DNA of 64,000 bases from Prostheceraeus crozeri (taxonomy: Eukaryota; Platyhelminthes; Polycladida; Euryleptidae), in assembly GCA_907163375.1 (NCBI GenBank), contig CAJQUW010004422.1:1-64000 (forward strand), read 5' to 3'. Under the pieces are notes generated by a model. It saw nothing but the letters and a program-made list of their open reading frames with translations, was not told the origin of the DNA and searched no databases. The number at the start of each line of letters is the position of its first letter. Within the stretch, counting starts at the first letter, position 1. A program made the position numbers and the translations under genes. Below, in pieces: positions 1 to 11,688 of this stretch.

Positions 1-4
1 TGTG

Positions 5-227
5 GAAATTTGTTTTGTTGATGTATGAAGGTTGCATTTCTGTTTTTGTAAAATGAAGGGATATTTTCGCAACATAGATGAAATGATATCTGAGGTATTT
101 TAGAAGAGTAGTGAGGTATTCCGAAAAAATGTTGACAAAGTCGGTCATTGATTGATTTGACTATGCTGAGTCGTTTGTGCGGTTGCCGAAATTTGTTTTG
201 TTGATGTATGAAGGTTGCATTTCTGTT
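5..227 (+). repeat. Direct repeat, two 40-bp copies
   Basis: The 40 bases at 5-44 recur at 188-227 without a mismatch that I can see, both starting GAAATTTGTTTTGTTGATG. The spacing is 183 bp. The repeat lies upstream of the exon at 561 and has no coding potential that I recognise. It may be a local tandem duplication whose copies have since diverged between the conserved blocks. Confidence 0.8.
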
Positions 228-560
228 ACGAATAAAATTCTGGATGAATTTTCGATACGGAACCTTTTTATGCTGTCTATTATGCGTGTGTGCCAGCGAT
301 GCGAAGTCAGTCCGTTTCATTTTACTTCATTTTTTTCCACCGGTCAATTTCGCGATGTTTAGATAGCTGAAACTTACGACTTTTTATTTTATCGTAGTTT
401 TGTTAATGAATTGACACTGGTATCAATATGTGTTTTTGTGTATTTACGTTTATCTTTGCTTCTCAATTGTGATAATATTTTGTTTTCTGAATTTTGTTTA
501 TACTTGAGTTTTATGTTTGTAAAATTACTCTTTTCTTCTCCTCTGCCTGAATGTCAACAG

Positions 561-721
561 AGATTTTGTGTTTTTCAGAATGTGATTGTGGCATTTTCGT
601 GTCAGATCTGGAAATCAAACATGGTGTGCGACTCTTCCGGAACTGTACAGGCAACTACGGAAGGAAAGGACAAATCGTTATTGAATTGTTTTTCAACTTC
701 GAAGACATCGGTAGTTTGTAA
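561..721 (+). CDS. Terminal exon of an unidentified host gene
   Basis: After a pyrimidine-rich tract ending in CAACAG at 560, one frame stays open to TAA at 719-721. It includes the stretches SECDCGIFVSDLEIKHGV and LFRNCTGNYGRKGQIVIE. A second possible acceptor, TTTTTCAG ending at 578, is in the same frame, so the exon may start at 579. An AATAAA signal follows 20 bases after the stop. Composition and context look like a real last coding exon of a gene that enters from left of the window, in acceptor phase with two bases before the first full codon. I do not recognise the family. The fragment is about 53 residues, has three cysteines near its start and middle, and ends in an acidic, aromatic tail. 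Confidence 0.6.
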
Positions 722-740
722 CTATCTTCATTTCATGTCG

Positions 741-746
741 AATAAA
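741..746 (+). promoter_or_regulatory. Poly(A) signal AATAAA
   Basis: A canonical AATAAA lies 20 bases after the stop codon of the exon at 561-721. It supports reading that exon as terminal. Confidence 0.6.
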
Positions 747-749
747 CTT

Positions 750-2358
750 TGCGCTTGACATATTTGACTTTCAATTTTGTAGGATCTGTCCTTTTGATTG
801 TATTAAAAAAATAGTACGGATGGACATTTTTTGTAATATAAGATTGGATGATCTCAAAGACAACAAAAGCAAAATCGGTGAACATTTGTGAAAATATTTT
901 GAAGAATGTTTGCAGCCTATCATCTTTGTTAGTAATATTCGGTTGCGCAAGTACTAGATTGTAAGTTCGGAGTTTATAAAATTGCGGTTAGTCTCACGTA
1001 GAAGATCGGCAGGTTCATTAAAAAAAAAATGCTATAAACATGAAAGTAAGACTCATAGAGTGGAATATATTATATACTCTATGGTAAGACTTAAAATTTT
1101 AAATCGATTTTACAGCATTTTTAAATAAAATCTGTGACTTCATCTTTTCATGAAGTATATGACGATCATTAAAGACAAAAGTGCTAATGGTATAGGATGT
1201 CATAGGCTATTTGAAATGGAAAAGAAAATCGAGTGTTAAATAAAATTCAAATATTCCATTCCTCCAAGTCTAAAGATGTCAATCTCTTCTTTTTTTGAAA
1301 TGTTTAAGTAATTCTCAACTCTGTTAGAGGCAATCTAATTATTTGTAGTGTGATCAATTAATTACCATATAATTGTATTTTAAACTCCATAAGCTATTTG
1401 TCCATCCGCTTCCTCTAAAATTGTTGCGAAACTGTCTGAAAACAAACTCAAAGTAGGAAAAAACTAATAAGCAACTTTGTTCTGAAGCAGCAGAAGCGAT
1501 AATTTAGCATCTAAGTGTCATACTTAGATTATAAGGCCTACGCTAAATAAAACTCGTCATTTCAATTCATGCAGTTGAACACTGCTCCTTTACGTCCGAA
1601 AATAGACTGTGATAGCCACAATAGAGGTCAACACGGGCACAGAAACGACGCAAAGGTGAAAAACAAAATATTCAATAGGTACTCTAAATTCTGTCTTTTG
1701 TGTTTTTGAAAGAAAGTATTTCGACATTTAGGCCTATCGTTCTTCTGAGCACTAATAGATTATAGTCCAGAGTCATGAGCTACCTCAACTCGTTAAGTCG
1801 ATTACAAGCCAAAATAGTAAATTGGAATTTTAAAATCATTCACTTGGTCCTTCCATATGCTGTGGTCCTCCCTGTAATTCGCCAGCCCTGTGAAACATTT
1901 TATTCTACTCGGCTGCAGATGAAATACGTTCACATTTCTTATTTCAAATTAGACATCGGAAATAATTAGTGGATTTCTGGCGGTGCACATGCCATGCAGT
2001 AGGCTACTGCCGCAAGGAGAATTAATTTGCTTAAGTTATTAAATTTTTAAGCCCTTTCAATTATGTATTCAAAAGGCAATTTTGCTAATCCGTTCATTTG
2101 CAGAGCAAAACGAGCAATGAAGCGTGAAATATGCCGATATACATTAGGGACTATAATGTAGGCCTACGGCATTGACAGTAGTATACTGGCTCAATGTATT
2201 ATGGCTCCAATGACTTAGGTCATATTTCAATGGTAGAAAATATTTTTTGAATATGTAGTCGTTCGGTCGTGGTCGCCAAGACCAGACTATTAAATGCTAA
2301 TGTTTCTGCAACGCTGAAACTTCCACCGCTTCACAACTTTATTGATTTCTTCGCTAGT
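750..2358. other. Intergenic, no gene seen
   Basis: This is AT-rich sequence without a convincing exon or transposon. Short open frames such as 1775-1969 have no supporting splice sites, domains or composition. A GTAGGCCTA-type palindromic word appears near 2158. Confidence 0.5.
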
Positions 2359-3200
2359 TTAGCATTTTAAATTGTCAAATATTAATGGAGGGTATGAAAC
2401 TGCATCAATTTCATGTTCTTTTCTCAGGACAGCTTCCGGTTGATTGCCTCCAATGGCACGAACGAGAGCTTCGACCAAGTAGCAAACCATTACGCCCGGT
2501 ATGCAGTGCATGTCTATAATGTCACAAAAATTGTTTTCTGACTGATGATTTGGATCATAAGCAGGAATGAGATTACATCTCTTTACCCGAGATAATATTT
2601 GTGAGAAGGATGCCTTGTGAAAGCCGGCTCAAAAGTGCTGCCGCGTCTGCAAACTGCCGTCACCCATAAAATTGTTCATGCTCTATATTTTATTTCATGC
2701 TGCCAATCGAGGTTGTGTTCCTCTGGTGTATGTGTCCAAGTTGCAGTTTTGTCGCTGTTGTGACTAAGTACCTGAGTTCGAGTCATGTTTATCAAAATTA
2801 TTTTGCCACTTTTACCATAAACAGCAGCATTTATCTGCAAGTCTAGTATCTCCTGTTCAGCAGCTAATACTCTTGATTGAAAAAGAGGACCAATTACATC
2901 GATGGTGGGCAAGAAGTGCAATTATACTCGTGCAAAAACAATGCTGAAGTTAGTCAAACACTTCTTCTACATGCTCTCTCCGTCCTTGGATAGTAGGTGC
3001 ATCACTTTCCATTCACAGTCCGTTATCCGGCAGATAAAGAAAAAACTTCTATCGCAATGGCGCTTTGATCGCAATCCAATTCAACAGAAATGCACGCGTA
3101 GCAGTGATAGTGGTAGCAAACACACAAAGTCATATTGTGGTGCACATTTGCGATTTGTAATAGCAATATCCCTCAAGCTGTCTTTACGATTATTTCACAC
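2359..3200 (-). pseudogene. Decayed coding-like tract, unidentified
   Basis: Reading the minus strand, protein-like text runs for about 800 bases but changes frame and contains stops. The parts include LRDIAITNRKC near 3180, FLPTIDVIGPLFQSRVLAAE near 2900, INAAVYGKSGKIILINMTRT near 2820, and near 2480 IDMHCIPGVMVCYLVEALVR followed by AIGGNQPEAVLRKEHEID and a stop at 2359. The low-complexity bias of random AT-rich frames is absent. It lies just beyond the broken end of the LINE at 3403-5506 but does not look like a reverse transcriptase. It could be a dead transposon gene or exons of a host gene; a GGTAAAG donor-like site occurs near 2590. I cannot name it. Confidence 0.45.
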
Positions 3201-3402
3201 TAGAAAATCTATTGCATCAGCGAAGAATTCATTTTAACACTGTTGCCGAATGATTGCGTGAATTGTCAGCTGAAAACCACGTGTTTGGACGTGACCTACT
3301 TCATTGATGTACTGGTGCTGAGTCATAAGTGTACCGTTGCTATAGTCACGACTTAACCACGGCGTAGTGTTCTGCGATATTGTTGTGGCCGTTCTAGTCT
3401 AA

Positions 3403-4246
3403 CTAACGCGCAATAATATTAATCGGATTTCTATGGTTGCTTCGACTTGATAGATAGGACTTCAAAAGTTCTATCGACGTTGAACTCATGCCATAAGTCC
3501 CTAATTTTTTCAACAACAGACCATGACTGATAGTATCAAATGCCGCTGTCAGATACAGAGATACAATACCGACGCACTTTTTACTATCGATGGCATGCTT
3601 CCAAGACTCAGTCATATACAATAATGCCGTCTCTCTATTGTGGTTCTTTTTGTAAGCAAATTGATGAGGCGATAAACGTGGAAGTATGAATTTTGAAAAC
3701 TGGTTAGTCATGATACTTTCTAGCACTTTTGCACATTGTTATAGTACTGTAAGGGGTCTATACATCGATACACCAGTATCTTTTCCACTTTTAAACACAG
3801 GAATTATGCCATCAGTATGCTCAGAATTGGAGTCGAGGTTCTCAAAGAACGAGCAGGCAGACCGTCAATTCCGGTTGATTTTGAAGGACTCACTTTTTGG
3901 TCGATAACATGTGTCAAATCAGAAACGGTTACTTTATGAAAATCGAAAGTTGAGTTAGAACTTACATTTTCTGATATCAGTTTTAAGCTGATATGATCAT
4001 CTGAAAAGCGATGTACATAATCAGAGAGGGATTCTGAACTAAACTCTCAAAATACTTCCCAAATCTCGCACCCACACTGTCATCATCTATGAAATATTCT
4101 TGTCTGTCTTCGTCTACCAAAAGAATTTTAGTGTGCTCCTTATCTTTTCGACTACGAAAATACACACCAAGCGTCTTGTAGAAGTCTTTTGGGTCATCTG
4201 AATCACATTTTTCGTTGAAATATGACATGGCGTACTTATTGTTCAA
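3403..4246 (-). pseudogene. LINE reverse transcriptase, 5' half, frameshifted
   Basis: This continues the minus-strand LINE whose endonuclease lies at 4262-5506. The linker reads YAMSYFNEKCDSDDPKDFYK. Near 3880 comes the reverse-transcriptase entry motif SPSKSTGIDGLPARSL, then a stop and frameshift near 3800. After that come IIPVFKSGK in another frame, LSPHQFAYKKNHNRETALLY and LTAAFDTISHGLLLKKLG. The copy ends at 3403, before the catalytic FADD-type motif, so the second half of the enzyme is missing. The family type is CR1/Jockey-like, judged from the motif set. Losing the 3' rather than the 5' end is unusual for a LINE and points to later deletion or rearrangement. Confidence 0.8.
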
Positions 4247-4261
4247 TCTCTTTTCTGTTTT

Positions 4262-5506
4262 CTACCACATGATCTTTTGTCTCCAAGCGTAAGAGTCTTT
4301 AATTCGCTTTCCAGTCGTTTGATCTATGGGTGTGCGATTAAGCCATAAGTGCTTTTGACGTCTTGCATAATGAATTTCTCCATTATACCAAGGATAACTG
4401 TTTGATTTAACCGTAACTTTTTTCCATGGCGCATGCATGTCAAGAATATCAGTATATAATTTTTGCAAATACGTATAAGTATCGTCTATTGTATCAAATA
4501 TTGCGCAAACACCAAAAGCAGGGAGCGCCATTTTTAAATCATCAAGAAACTTCTGAGAGTCAAAGTTTTTGAATGATCGACATATAAAAGTAGTTCTTGT
4601 TGGTGGTGGACGATTACAAAATAAGGCCGAAATCACCATGCAATGATCAGAAAGGTCAGGATCATGTACTACTACTTCATAAACGGCACCATCAGGAGCT
4701 ATAACCATATTGAGACAAGACCCACTGACAGGTCGTGTTATTTGTCTGTTATAGCAGTGGAGGTCAAACTGACAGCAAATTTCATCAAGTAAATCTGAAT
4801 GACTTTTATTATGAGTTCCCCTTGCACAAAGATTCATATCTCCAATCACAACAAGATCCGACTCCACAGAACTACATACAGTTAAAATCTCCAATAGTTC
4901 TTGACGTGCAAGTACTAAGGAAATGGAGGGTCTTCTGTAAACGCACAACAAAACCATTCTCGCATCCGAATAAACGATATGAACTGCAATACATTCAATA
5001 GCCTTGAATCTTAGGTTTTGTGGAATTATTGGGATTCGCGTTGCTGGTAGGGTATCCTTTAGATAGAGAGATGTTCCACCCTGTTTCTTTGATCCTTCTA
5101 GAAAAATACGATATCCTGTTAAGAGAAGTTCAGGATCAGATGTACTATCATCAACTTTAGCCTCCTGAACACATAAGATATCAAGTCTCAATTTCTCTAA
5201 GTAATCATGTTTGATTGTTTGTAACGGACGATCATTTTCCTTTCGGATGGAATTAACATTTATCTGACCAACACATTTATGGCGCTTTCTGAAATCCTTC
5301 AAAGAGTCAAAGTTTGGAGACGACATAGATAATGATATTGTAATCAAAAACCAAGAAGCAAAAAACCAATGCTGATGTTGAATAGGATTGCATAAGCTGC
5401 TCATCGCATGACTAATTTTGATAGTAGTTAGAGAAAAGAAAATCAACGGCAACACGGATTCGAACCCATGATCTTCAATGCACAACCAAAGCACGATACC
5501 CGACAA
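4262..5506 (-). pseudogene. LINE apurinic-type endonuclease domain
   Basis: The frame is open for 414 codons. A plausible start is the Met of MSSPNFDSLKDF, about 60 codons in. After it the exonuclease-endonuclease-phosphatase fold can be followed: GQINVNSI, then LDILCVQEAKVDD (catalytic Glu), VVIGDMNLCARGTHN (the D-x-N motif) and HDPDLSDHCMVI near the end (the S-D-H catalytic triad). This enzyme nicks target DNA to prime reverse transcription in LINEs. No ORF1 is visible upstream. It joins the reverse-transcriptase remnant at 3403-4246 after a frameshift near 4255. The catalytic residues are intact, but the element as a whole is dead. Confidence 0.85.
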
Positions 5507-5520
5507 CCAGCCAGGCGTTG
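5446..5520 (-). repeat. tRNA-like segment ahead of the LINE
   Basis: On the minus strand there is a box-B sequence GGTTCGAATCC preceded by GAAGATCAT. About 45 bases upstream is an A-box-like TGGCTGGTTGTCGGG. The T stem closes only with an enlarged loop, so this is not a good functional tRNA. It lies directly upstream of the LINE endonuclease frame in the same orientation. It may be a tRNA-derived SINE head, a dead tRNA, or an internal Pol III-type promoter acquired by the LINE. Confidence 0.45.
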
Positions 5521-5522
5521 CT

Positions 5523-8290
5523 CTTAGTTAGAAATCACGATCCAGATATTCAAAGAATTGTGAAATTGTGATGCAAACGTCACACACATCTGACGCAATT
5601 CCGATGGCGGTTAGAGTTACAAAGCTGTGTCGGACTGATCAATCATCAGCCAAGACAAGTCACGTTTATAGAATATCCCAAAATGAATATAACGAAGCGA
5701 CGAAAAATTGGACTACGACTGACGATGACTACATTAATTTATTACAGAGTTGTATGAAAAATCAGCTGTATGTAATGAATGGCTTTATGTAAAAGCATGC
5801 AACCTGCAGCCACGGTTGCAGCGTGCATAGATTTGGATGAATTCTGCAGTTCTGGTAGAATTATTTTGAATACTTGTCTCATAGATATCACCAGTCGAGA
5901 AGGCTCCGAGATTTTTAGCCGAGTCCGTAGCCGTCGTGTGGCATTCAACGTCAAAGCATTTGAAAGGAAAAAAACTGGGTTGACTAGATATAGACATATC
6001 AAACAACAATGAGCATGTTGCTGTATTCTGTCCGTTTTGATCTCACGCCATCTTTAAGAAGTTCGGGTGAATATTAAATCGGTAATTTTTCTGTCGGCCT
6101 ACTGAGAGCGGCATAAAAACGTGACTAAAGTTTATAGTAGCATTAGTTTCTAATTATCCAACAGAAATTAACAAATAAGTTCTCACTTTGAAGCCAATAC
6201 ACACTTTATTACCATGATCAACATCGCAATAATTGCATTTGAGGATGAGAATGTAATGTGCATGCAAATCAAAAGAACTCGAAGTGCCAAAAACTAGATA
6301 AAAGAAACGAAGACGGAATAGAAAAGCAAGCCTACTTCCAATTCTTCACTTAAACGATGATCATCATGGCGAAGTCTTTCTGTTGCAGATGATCACGCAA
6401 CATCAATTGGATAATGACTGGATCAACTTTCAACAGAAACGCTTGTAGGCGAACGCCAGAAATTTCGTATTTTCCTGTGTTATTTCTGCCAAAGTTTCCA
6501 CGTCTCTTCCAAGTTAAACTCCAAACATTTTCATTTACTACTTCAATTCTTCACTTTAATGATAATCATGGCGAAGTCTTTCACCACTGGTGCAGATAAC
6601 CAAACAGCTTTCATCTGAATATTCATACTGAATATTTGTAGGTGCATAAAGCGATCGATGTGTTGAATCAAATATCTTCAGGGAAGATATTTTTCATGTA
6701 AAATAAATACCCAGAGCATCACATGGTTTCATTAGAAAACAATATAACTTGCATATCTATGAACTATCTATAAAAATAGAACTCTAAATTTAGAATGAGA
6801 AGTAATTACAGTCGGGTCTATAGCTGGAAATCTTTGTTCAATTATGTCACAACTCAGTAGAAAGAAAAGGGTGACGATGGTTAAAATGTTTACATCACTT
6901 GCATCCGCACTGCACCCTTATAAAATTGCTAAAGAGATAGAGAAATACCAAGATGAAGAACTCAATGATCGATCATAAATACATGGAATGTAGTCTAATG
7001 GTCAAAAGTAAGTGTGATAACATTTTTCTAAATGAAAATTCAATCTTTCAAAATTGCTCATTGATGTCTATGTACATGCGAATTCCCTAACTAAAAAAAT
7101 TGGAACCATTGGCTGTCACCCAATTGAAACCGGGCGATTATGTACATATTGTTCACAGTGTAAAGATCATTAAATTGGCCTGAAAAGTCGTTTTTTATTT
7201 TAAATTACGATTTTCCTGCATCGTCAAACGATCCCGTCTTTTGAGGTGTTTTAATTTCATCTCACTTTTTTAAGATTTAATTACTTGGCTTCAAAGAATT
7301 TTCCCATATACGACGTGATGGATTTAGGATTTTCCTAATTAAATAGTTTACATTGTGAAATCCGCTGACACAGTCGGTCGTTGCGATCAGGACAAAGTAT
7401 GGATTTTTAGTTAGAATCTACTTTGCAAACAAAACATGCGAATGCAAGGAGAAATGTTGAATAATATTGAGTTTCTGTCTCAGTCAAAAGTGGGAACAGA
7501 CCTGAATATCCGACATTTCATCAAACGACAGGAATCATCAGGTCTAGTCCGAATGTTTCAGAAGCAACACTATTCCCTAACTACAGTGCATCCACACTCG
7601 CAGTAAAGTGGAGATGCACAGCTGGAGAACTCGAGTAGCACGTATTCAACTACATAGCTGGTGACATGAATGTGACAAAAACGTGAAGGACATTTTTGTG
7701 TTGTCTTTTATGCATCAAAGTCAAGTGATTGCAATGGTCCAAGTAGAAAGGGTACAGCGAAGGAACTTCATGAATTAAAGATCAGTAACATACAAATTTC
7801 TGATATTTTACTACTTTTATGCAATACAAGTCAGATAAGATGGGGCATTCCATTTCATACTGTGATTTGAAAAGGGTGTTAAATAGTATTGAGAAGGTTA
7901 TCATGCATGCACGTACATGTAGCTTCTGCAGCTCTAGAGGCGGAGACTTCATTTAACACGAAATAGCAATCAGAAGACTATTGATCGCACGCCGTGGGGG
8001 TGTATGCACAAAGTCAAGTCGAAGATTGCTGCTTTAAATAACACTCGAACTGACTGAAAAATGCACCTGGAGAATCAATGCAACCACAATATTTGTTTCA
8101 TTCTCAATCACGCATTGGGCGAGCCAAGAAAAATTGTGTGCCATGGGAACTTCTTTTGTCTCCCAAACATTCTGTTCGTGAACACGAAGCAACGTTTCGT
8201 ATACATGCGTATCAGCTCTTGCCGTCGAATTTATTATCAAACATTCCATTTGCGCAAATGGAAATTGCATCCATGAATATGATAGTTAGG
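5523..8290. other. Intergenic, no supported gene
   Basis: No supported exon, transposon or RNA gene was found in these 2.8 kb. Short open frames near 5,780-6,010 and 8,030-8,300 overlap on both strands and lack splice sites or recognisable domains. A short imperfect duplication is visible: 'CTTCACTT..ATGATCATCATGGCGAAGTC' type text near 6344 recurs near 6547. Confidence 0.4.
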
Positions 8291-8313
8291 AATGAATGAA
8301 TGATTGAACAAAA

Positions 8314-8319
8314 TTTATT
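8314..8319 (-). promoter_or_regulatory. Poly(A) signal of the PhyH gene
   Basis: The minus strand reads AATAAA here, about 70 bases after the stop codon of the last PhyH exon. It is the nearest canonical signal and fits the 3' end of that transcript. Confidence 0.55.
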
Positions 8320-8390
8320 TTCAAAATTATTCTAGGCAGCAGTCTACTAGTGCAATCTATTGTTAAGTAACATTTAGAAGAAAAGCGTAT

Positions 8391-8532
8391 TTAGTTAAAT
8401 CCCCATTGCTGTTTTAAATGGTCAATTGTCACTCCTTTCGGTTTGCCGTTGAATTGCATGCCGTACTTCGCCTTCAATGGTGCAAAATCTCCCACGAATC
8501 TGGGATCAGGAGTCTCGTCAGCAGGATACCAT
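8391..8532 (-). CDS. PhyH gene, last exon
   Basis: The acceptor CGTTTCAG borders an exon reading WYPADETPDPRFVGDFAPLK and then YGMQFNGKPKGVTIDHLKQQ, ending WGFN and TAA. Its first base completes the Arg codon left by the previous exon. The R-W/Y-x-P-A-D..D-P-R pattern is the usual end of the double-stranded beta helix in bacterial-type PhyH proteins. A poly(A) signal follows at 8319-8314. Confidence is high because frame, phase and family text all agree. Confidence 0.9.
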
Positions 8533-8569
8533 CTGAAACGAGTTAACATGAAGGAGTGAGTGAGGATAG

Positions 8570-9480
8570 GGTAGCATGATTTGCAACATACATGTAGAGT
8601 AAGTATATTAGGTAGAGCAGTAACTCATCATTCATTAAATTCCAATTGTGTATACAGTTTCGATTTTATTAAATGAACTCGAGGTGAACACAGTTGGGTA
8701 TTGTTACCAAATGTAAGATATGCAAATTTTTGCAGTTTTGAACAAATTGCCGCGGAATTGACTGATCATGACAGTAATGCAGAAGGAATGATAGTATTTA
8801 CAGATCTTCTGTGTCATGACAGCCTTGGAGAGGCAATGTTCCTTAGATTAGCAATTCGATAGGTTGCTACTTTCATGTTCAACCTCAAGAGTGTTTTCTT
8901 AAGCGTGATCATATCACAAGCAACCTGCCACAGGTAGAACCAATAAAATAATCAAAGAGAGTGATTTCAATTAACTTTATAGATGTAACTGGGTCCACAT
9001 CACTTTTAAGATTCAAGAAATGAAACATGAATTTAGTGAATCACAAAATCATACCGGTGAAAATAGAATTAAAAAATTAAATCTCAGCCAAGAAAGCACA
9101 ATAACATCTCCACTTTTTCATGAAGACTTCCACTATTATGCAGTTCATGAAATTCCTTTGACAATCACCTTAATTTCCGCTTAGTTGGGACGCTTATTTG
9201 CAGATATTCATTCCTCTTGATATCCAACTTGCTTCATACTACTTATAAAGTGGCTTCATGTCGGTAGTATAAAAATTTGCATAACTTTAGTTTTTTAAAA
9301 ACTGCTCAAATAATTTTTTGGACAGCAGGAACGCAATCTCCGCAAAAAAACTGAATCTGTTGATGCAAAAATTTTCACTGTATACAGATACTTTTTTGAG
9401 TCAACACTCTACCTGCTATACACTTACTCTATGATTTACAAAAACATAGAAAGTAGAAGAATATACAGTGGGGAAATCAG
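8570..9480 (+). repeat. Dispersed repeat, copy A
   Basis: About 900 bases here match the reverse complement of about 40490-41330, in several blocks with indels. Shared landmarks include TTTTTTGAGTC with TATACAG nearby, ATATCCAACTTG, TTCATGAAGACTTCCA and GTGGACCCA in opposite orientation. There is no open frame longer than chance, and the ends are not sharply defined. It lies in the last intron of the PhyH gene. It is probably an uncharacterised non-autonomous interspersed repeat. Confidence 0.6.
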
Positions 9481-10005
9481 ATGCCGAATAGTGATCATCA
9501 GGTTTGGAACCTGTCGGGCCAGCATCTGGTGTAGTCAATGCCAGCCGGAACAAAGCCGGCGTCTCTGTAACTTGCTAATTAAGACAACAAGCTGCTCAAC
9601 TTAGATCGTTAAAAGCACAGATGAATATAATTCTGTGGTTAAACATCTTTCGACTTCCCGACTTCTATCTAGCATACGGTAGGATTGCCGGTACTCTGGA
9701 TAAGCAAACGTTCCCGGTGAAGCGCAACGATGCTGATTTTCATTCATTTCTATCCAAACTGATCTTGTATCAGGTAATTAGACAAATATTCGAACGTTGA
9801 TAATATATTCTGTACTCGAATGAATAAGATTGAACCTCATTGCACGTAATTACTTATTTAACATATGGAATAATTTCACGATAGATAGCCTAGCGAACAC
9901 ATAATTCTTACAAAATTCATTTGTGTCAGATCATGTGATTCTGGCAATTCTAAATGAGATCGCATACCTGCGGCTTAAAACTAGATGAATAATTAAATAA
10001 ATAAT
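9481..10005. other. Intronic sequence, nothing recognised
   Basis: Part of the last PhyH intron. The GTCGGGCCAGCATCTGG and CCAGCCGGAAC text near 9517-9550 is locally GC-rich. No exon, repeat or RNA was identified. Confidence 0.35.
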
Positions 10006-10210
10006 CCCTTACAGCATTTATAGATGAAAAGAAATATCGCTGTTTTTATAAACGTATATTGGACGCGCGACATGTTTCGGCCAGCACTCATTCAGGCACT
10101 ACGCTGAACTGAATGAGTGCCTAAATGAGAGCTGGCCGAAACATGTCGCGCGTCCAATATACGTTTCAAAAAACAGCGGTATTTCTTTTCATCTATAAAT
10201 GCTGTAAGGG
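10006..10210. mobile_element. Palindromic PLE-like terminus pair
   Basis: Arms 10006-10100 and 10116-10210 (95 bp each) are inverted copies with only a few mismatches, around a 15-base spacer. Each arm carries a hammerhead-like core. On the minus strand of the left arm it reads CTGAATGAGTGCTGGCCGAA followed by ACATGT and C. The right arm reads CTAAATGAGAGCTGGCCGAA followed by the same ACATGT-C. GAA plus a short palindrome plus C is the stem III/cleavage arrangement typical of PLE hammerheads. There is no coding sequence. It is best explained as two PLE 3' ends joined head to head, now stranded in an intron. Confidence 0.75.
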
Positions 10211-11428
10211 ATGGATCAAACTTCTTCCGAAATGAATAATCCATGGATTAGTACTTAATCAGCATCGACATGCCCTCACTGCCGTCAAGTCAACTGTGAA
10301 AACTTCGTGTGTTCATTCCGAAGAACCAAGCTTAAGCTTCAACCAGAATTGTCAAATAAAAACAGCTGTGAATTCAGCAATGAACAGACTTATTACCTAA
10401 ACTTATTAATGTAGGCCTACTTTCAATTAGTTGTGTCTTTGAACATTATTCCCTAAAAAACGGAAAACAACGAAAATTGATAGGTTTTCCACATTCGTTG
10501 TACCGGTTATTCTATGTCTACTTCCTCAAATTAATCATTTGCTGCGCTGGTGAAACACAAAATAACGCTGCTCAAGGATGTCAGAAACTGTAGAGGATGA
10601 GGCTTAGGGTCTATTTAACTTCGTACTTTACCAGCTTGCAATGAAATAAGTAGCTCCTTGTCATATTCCAGTCGCAAGTTAAGTGTTTAGACTTTTTTAA
10701 AGATGAATGGCGGCATGCATGTAATTTTCGTCGACAGAATTTCTCAAAAATCAGGAGTTTTACGATGCAAATTGTAACTGTTTATTAGCATTTTTAGGCA
10801 ACTGATAATATTTAGCGGTTATCTTCGATAGCGTCGCCAGTTATCATCATTCGCAAGACGAATCCATTACAGCCAATTAGAAAGTCTCGATGGACTCATT
10901 CTCATCTTTTGCGATGGTCAGTTTCAATGCGGTATTCTCACTTGATATTGCATAAAAGATTATTATGCACACATCCTTCATCACAGCTTCTCCTCGTGTG
11001 ACCAAAGGACACACTCTTCTTTTAATTGTGTGTACAAATGGACAATACATTATGAATGCGCAAGGCTTCGTTGGAATCTTTGCTGACCATGAAATAGAGT
11101 TCCGGAAGTTGTATTTTGCAATTGATGAAAAAAGATGCTCCTCTATGAGATAGCTGCCTTCTTTTCGCTAAGAGTGAAAATGTTTTGCGCTATAATTTGA
11201 GAAATATATTCAGACAAATATTTTAGAAATATTTGAGAGATTACTGTAGATTACAGTAGATTTTTATCTTAAAATTATCTTATATGACAATTACAAGTGG
11301 CTTAACTCCAAGGTCAGATTTTTGACCTATTTTGTTTAATATATTTTATCTATCATTGAACTGACAACTGCGCCGCTCAGAACTTCAGAATTTCTAAAGT
11401 TAATTCAAAACGCCATTGAAAAACTTAC
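10211..11428. other. Intronic sequence, no feature
   Basis: Remainder of the last PhyH intron. A GTAGGCCTAC word occurs at 10411. I see no exon, repeat family or RNA structure. The open frame near 10965-11153 has no supporting evidence. Confidence 0.4.
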
Positions 11429-11488
11429 CGCGTGTCGCAACTGATTCTTGCTTTCCGAGTTTGATTTGTCAGCGACATGTGAACGGTA
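11429..11488 (-). CDS. PhyH gene, exon with distal His and Arg
   Basis: This 60-nt exon lies between acceptor TTTTCAG and donor GTAAGT on the minus strand. It reads TVHMSLTNQTRKARISCDT, entered in phase 2 and left in phase 2. The His of TVH is the third iron ligand. The Arg eleven residues on (KARIS) is where PHYH binds the 2-oxoglutarate carboxylate. The small size and matched phases make this a confident exon. Confidence 0.9.
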
Positions 11489-11688
11489 CTGAAAACAAGC
11501 ATTTGTAAATTCAATAATCATCTTATCCTGCATGTGTGAGTCTACATGTTCACTTATGTCTTCGATACTCTCCTTCTAACTATGGAATTGGATTGCGCAA
11601 TTTTGTATGAGCTTGTATGTTTCACATGAGCTGTAGTGAGAACTAAAATTATATGATATCATTATGACAGGATTCTTCGCTTGAGGTG

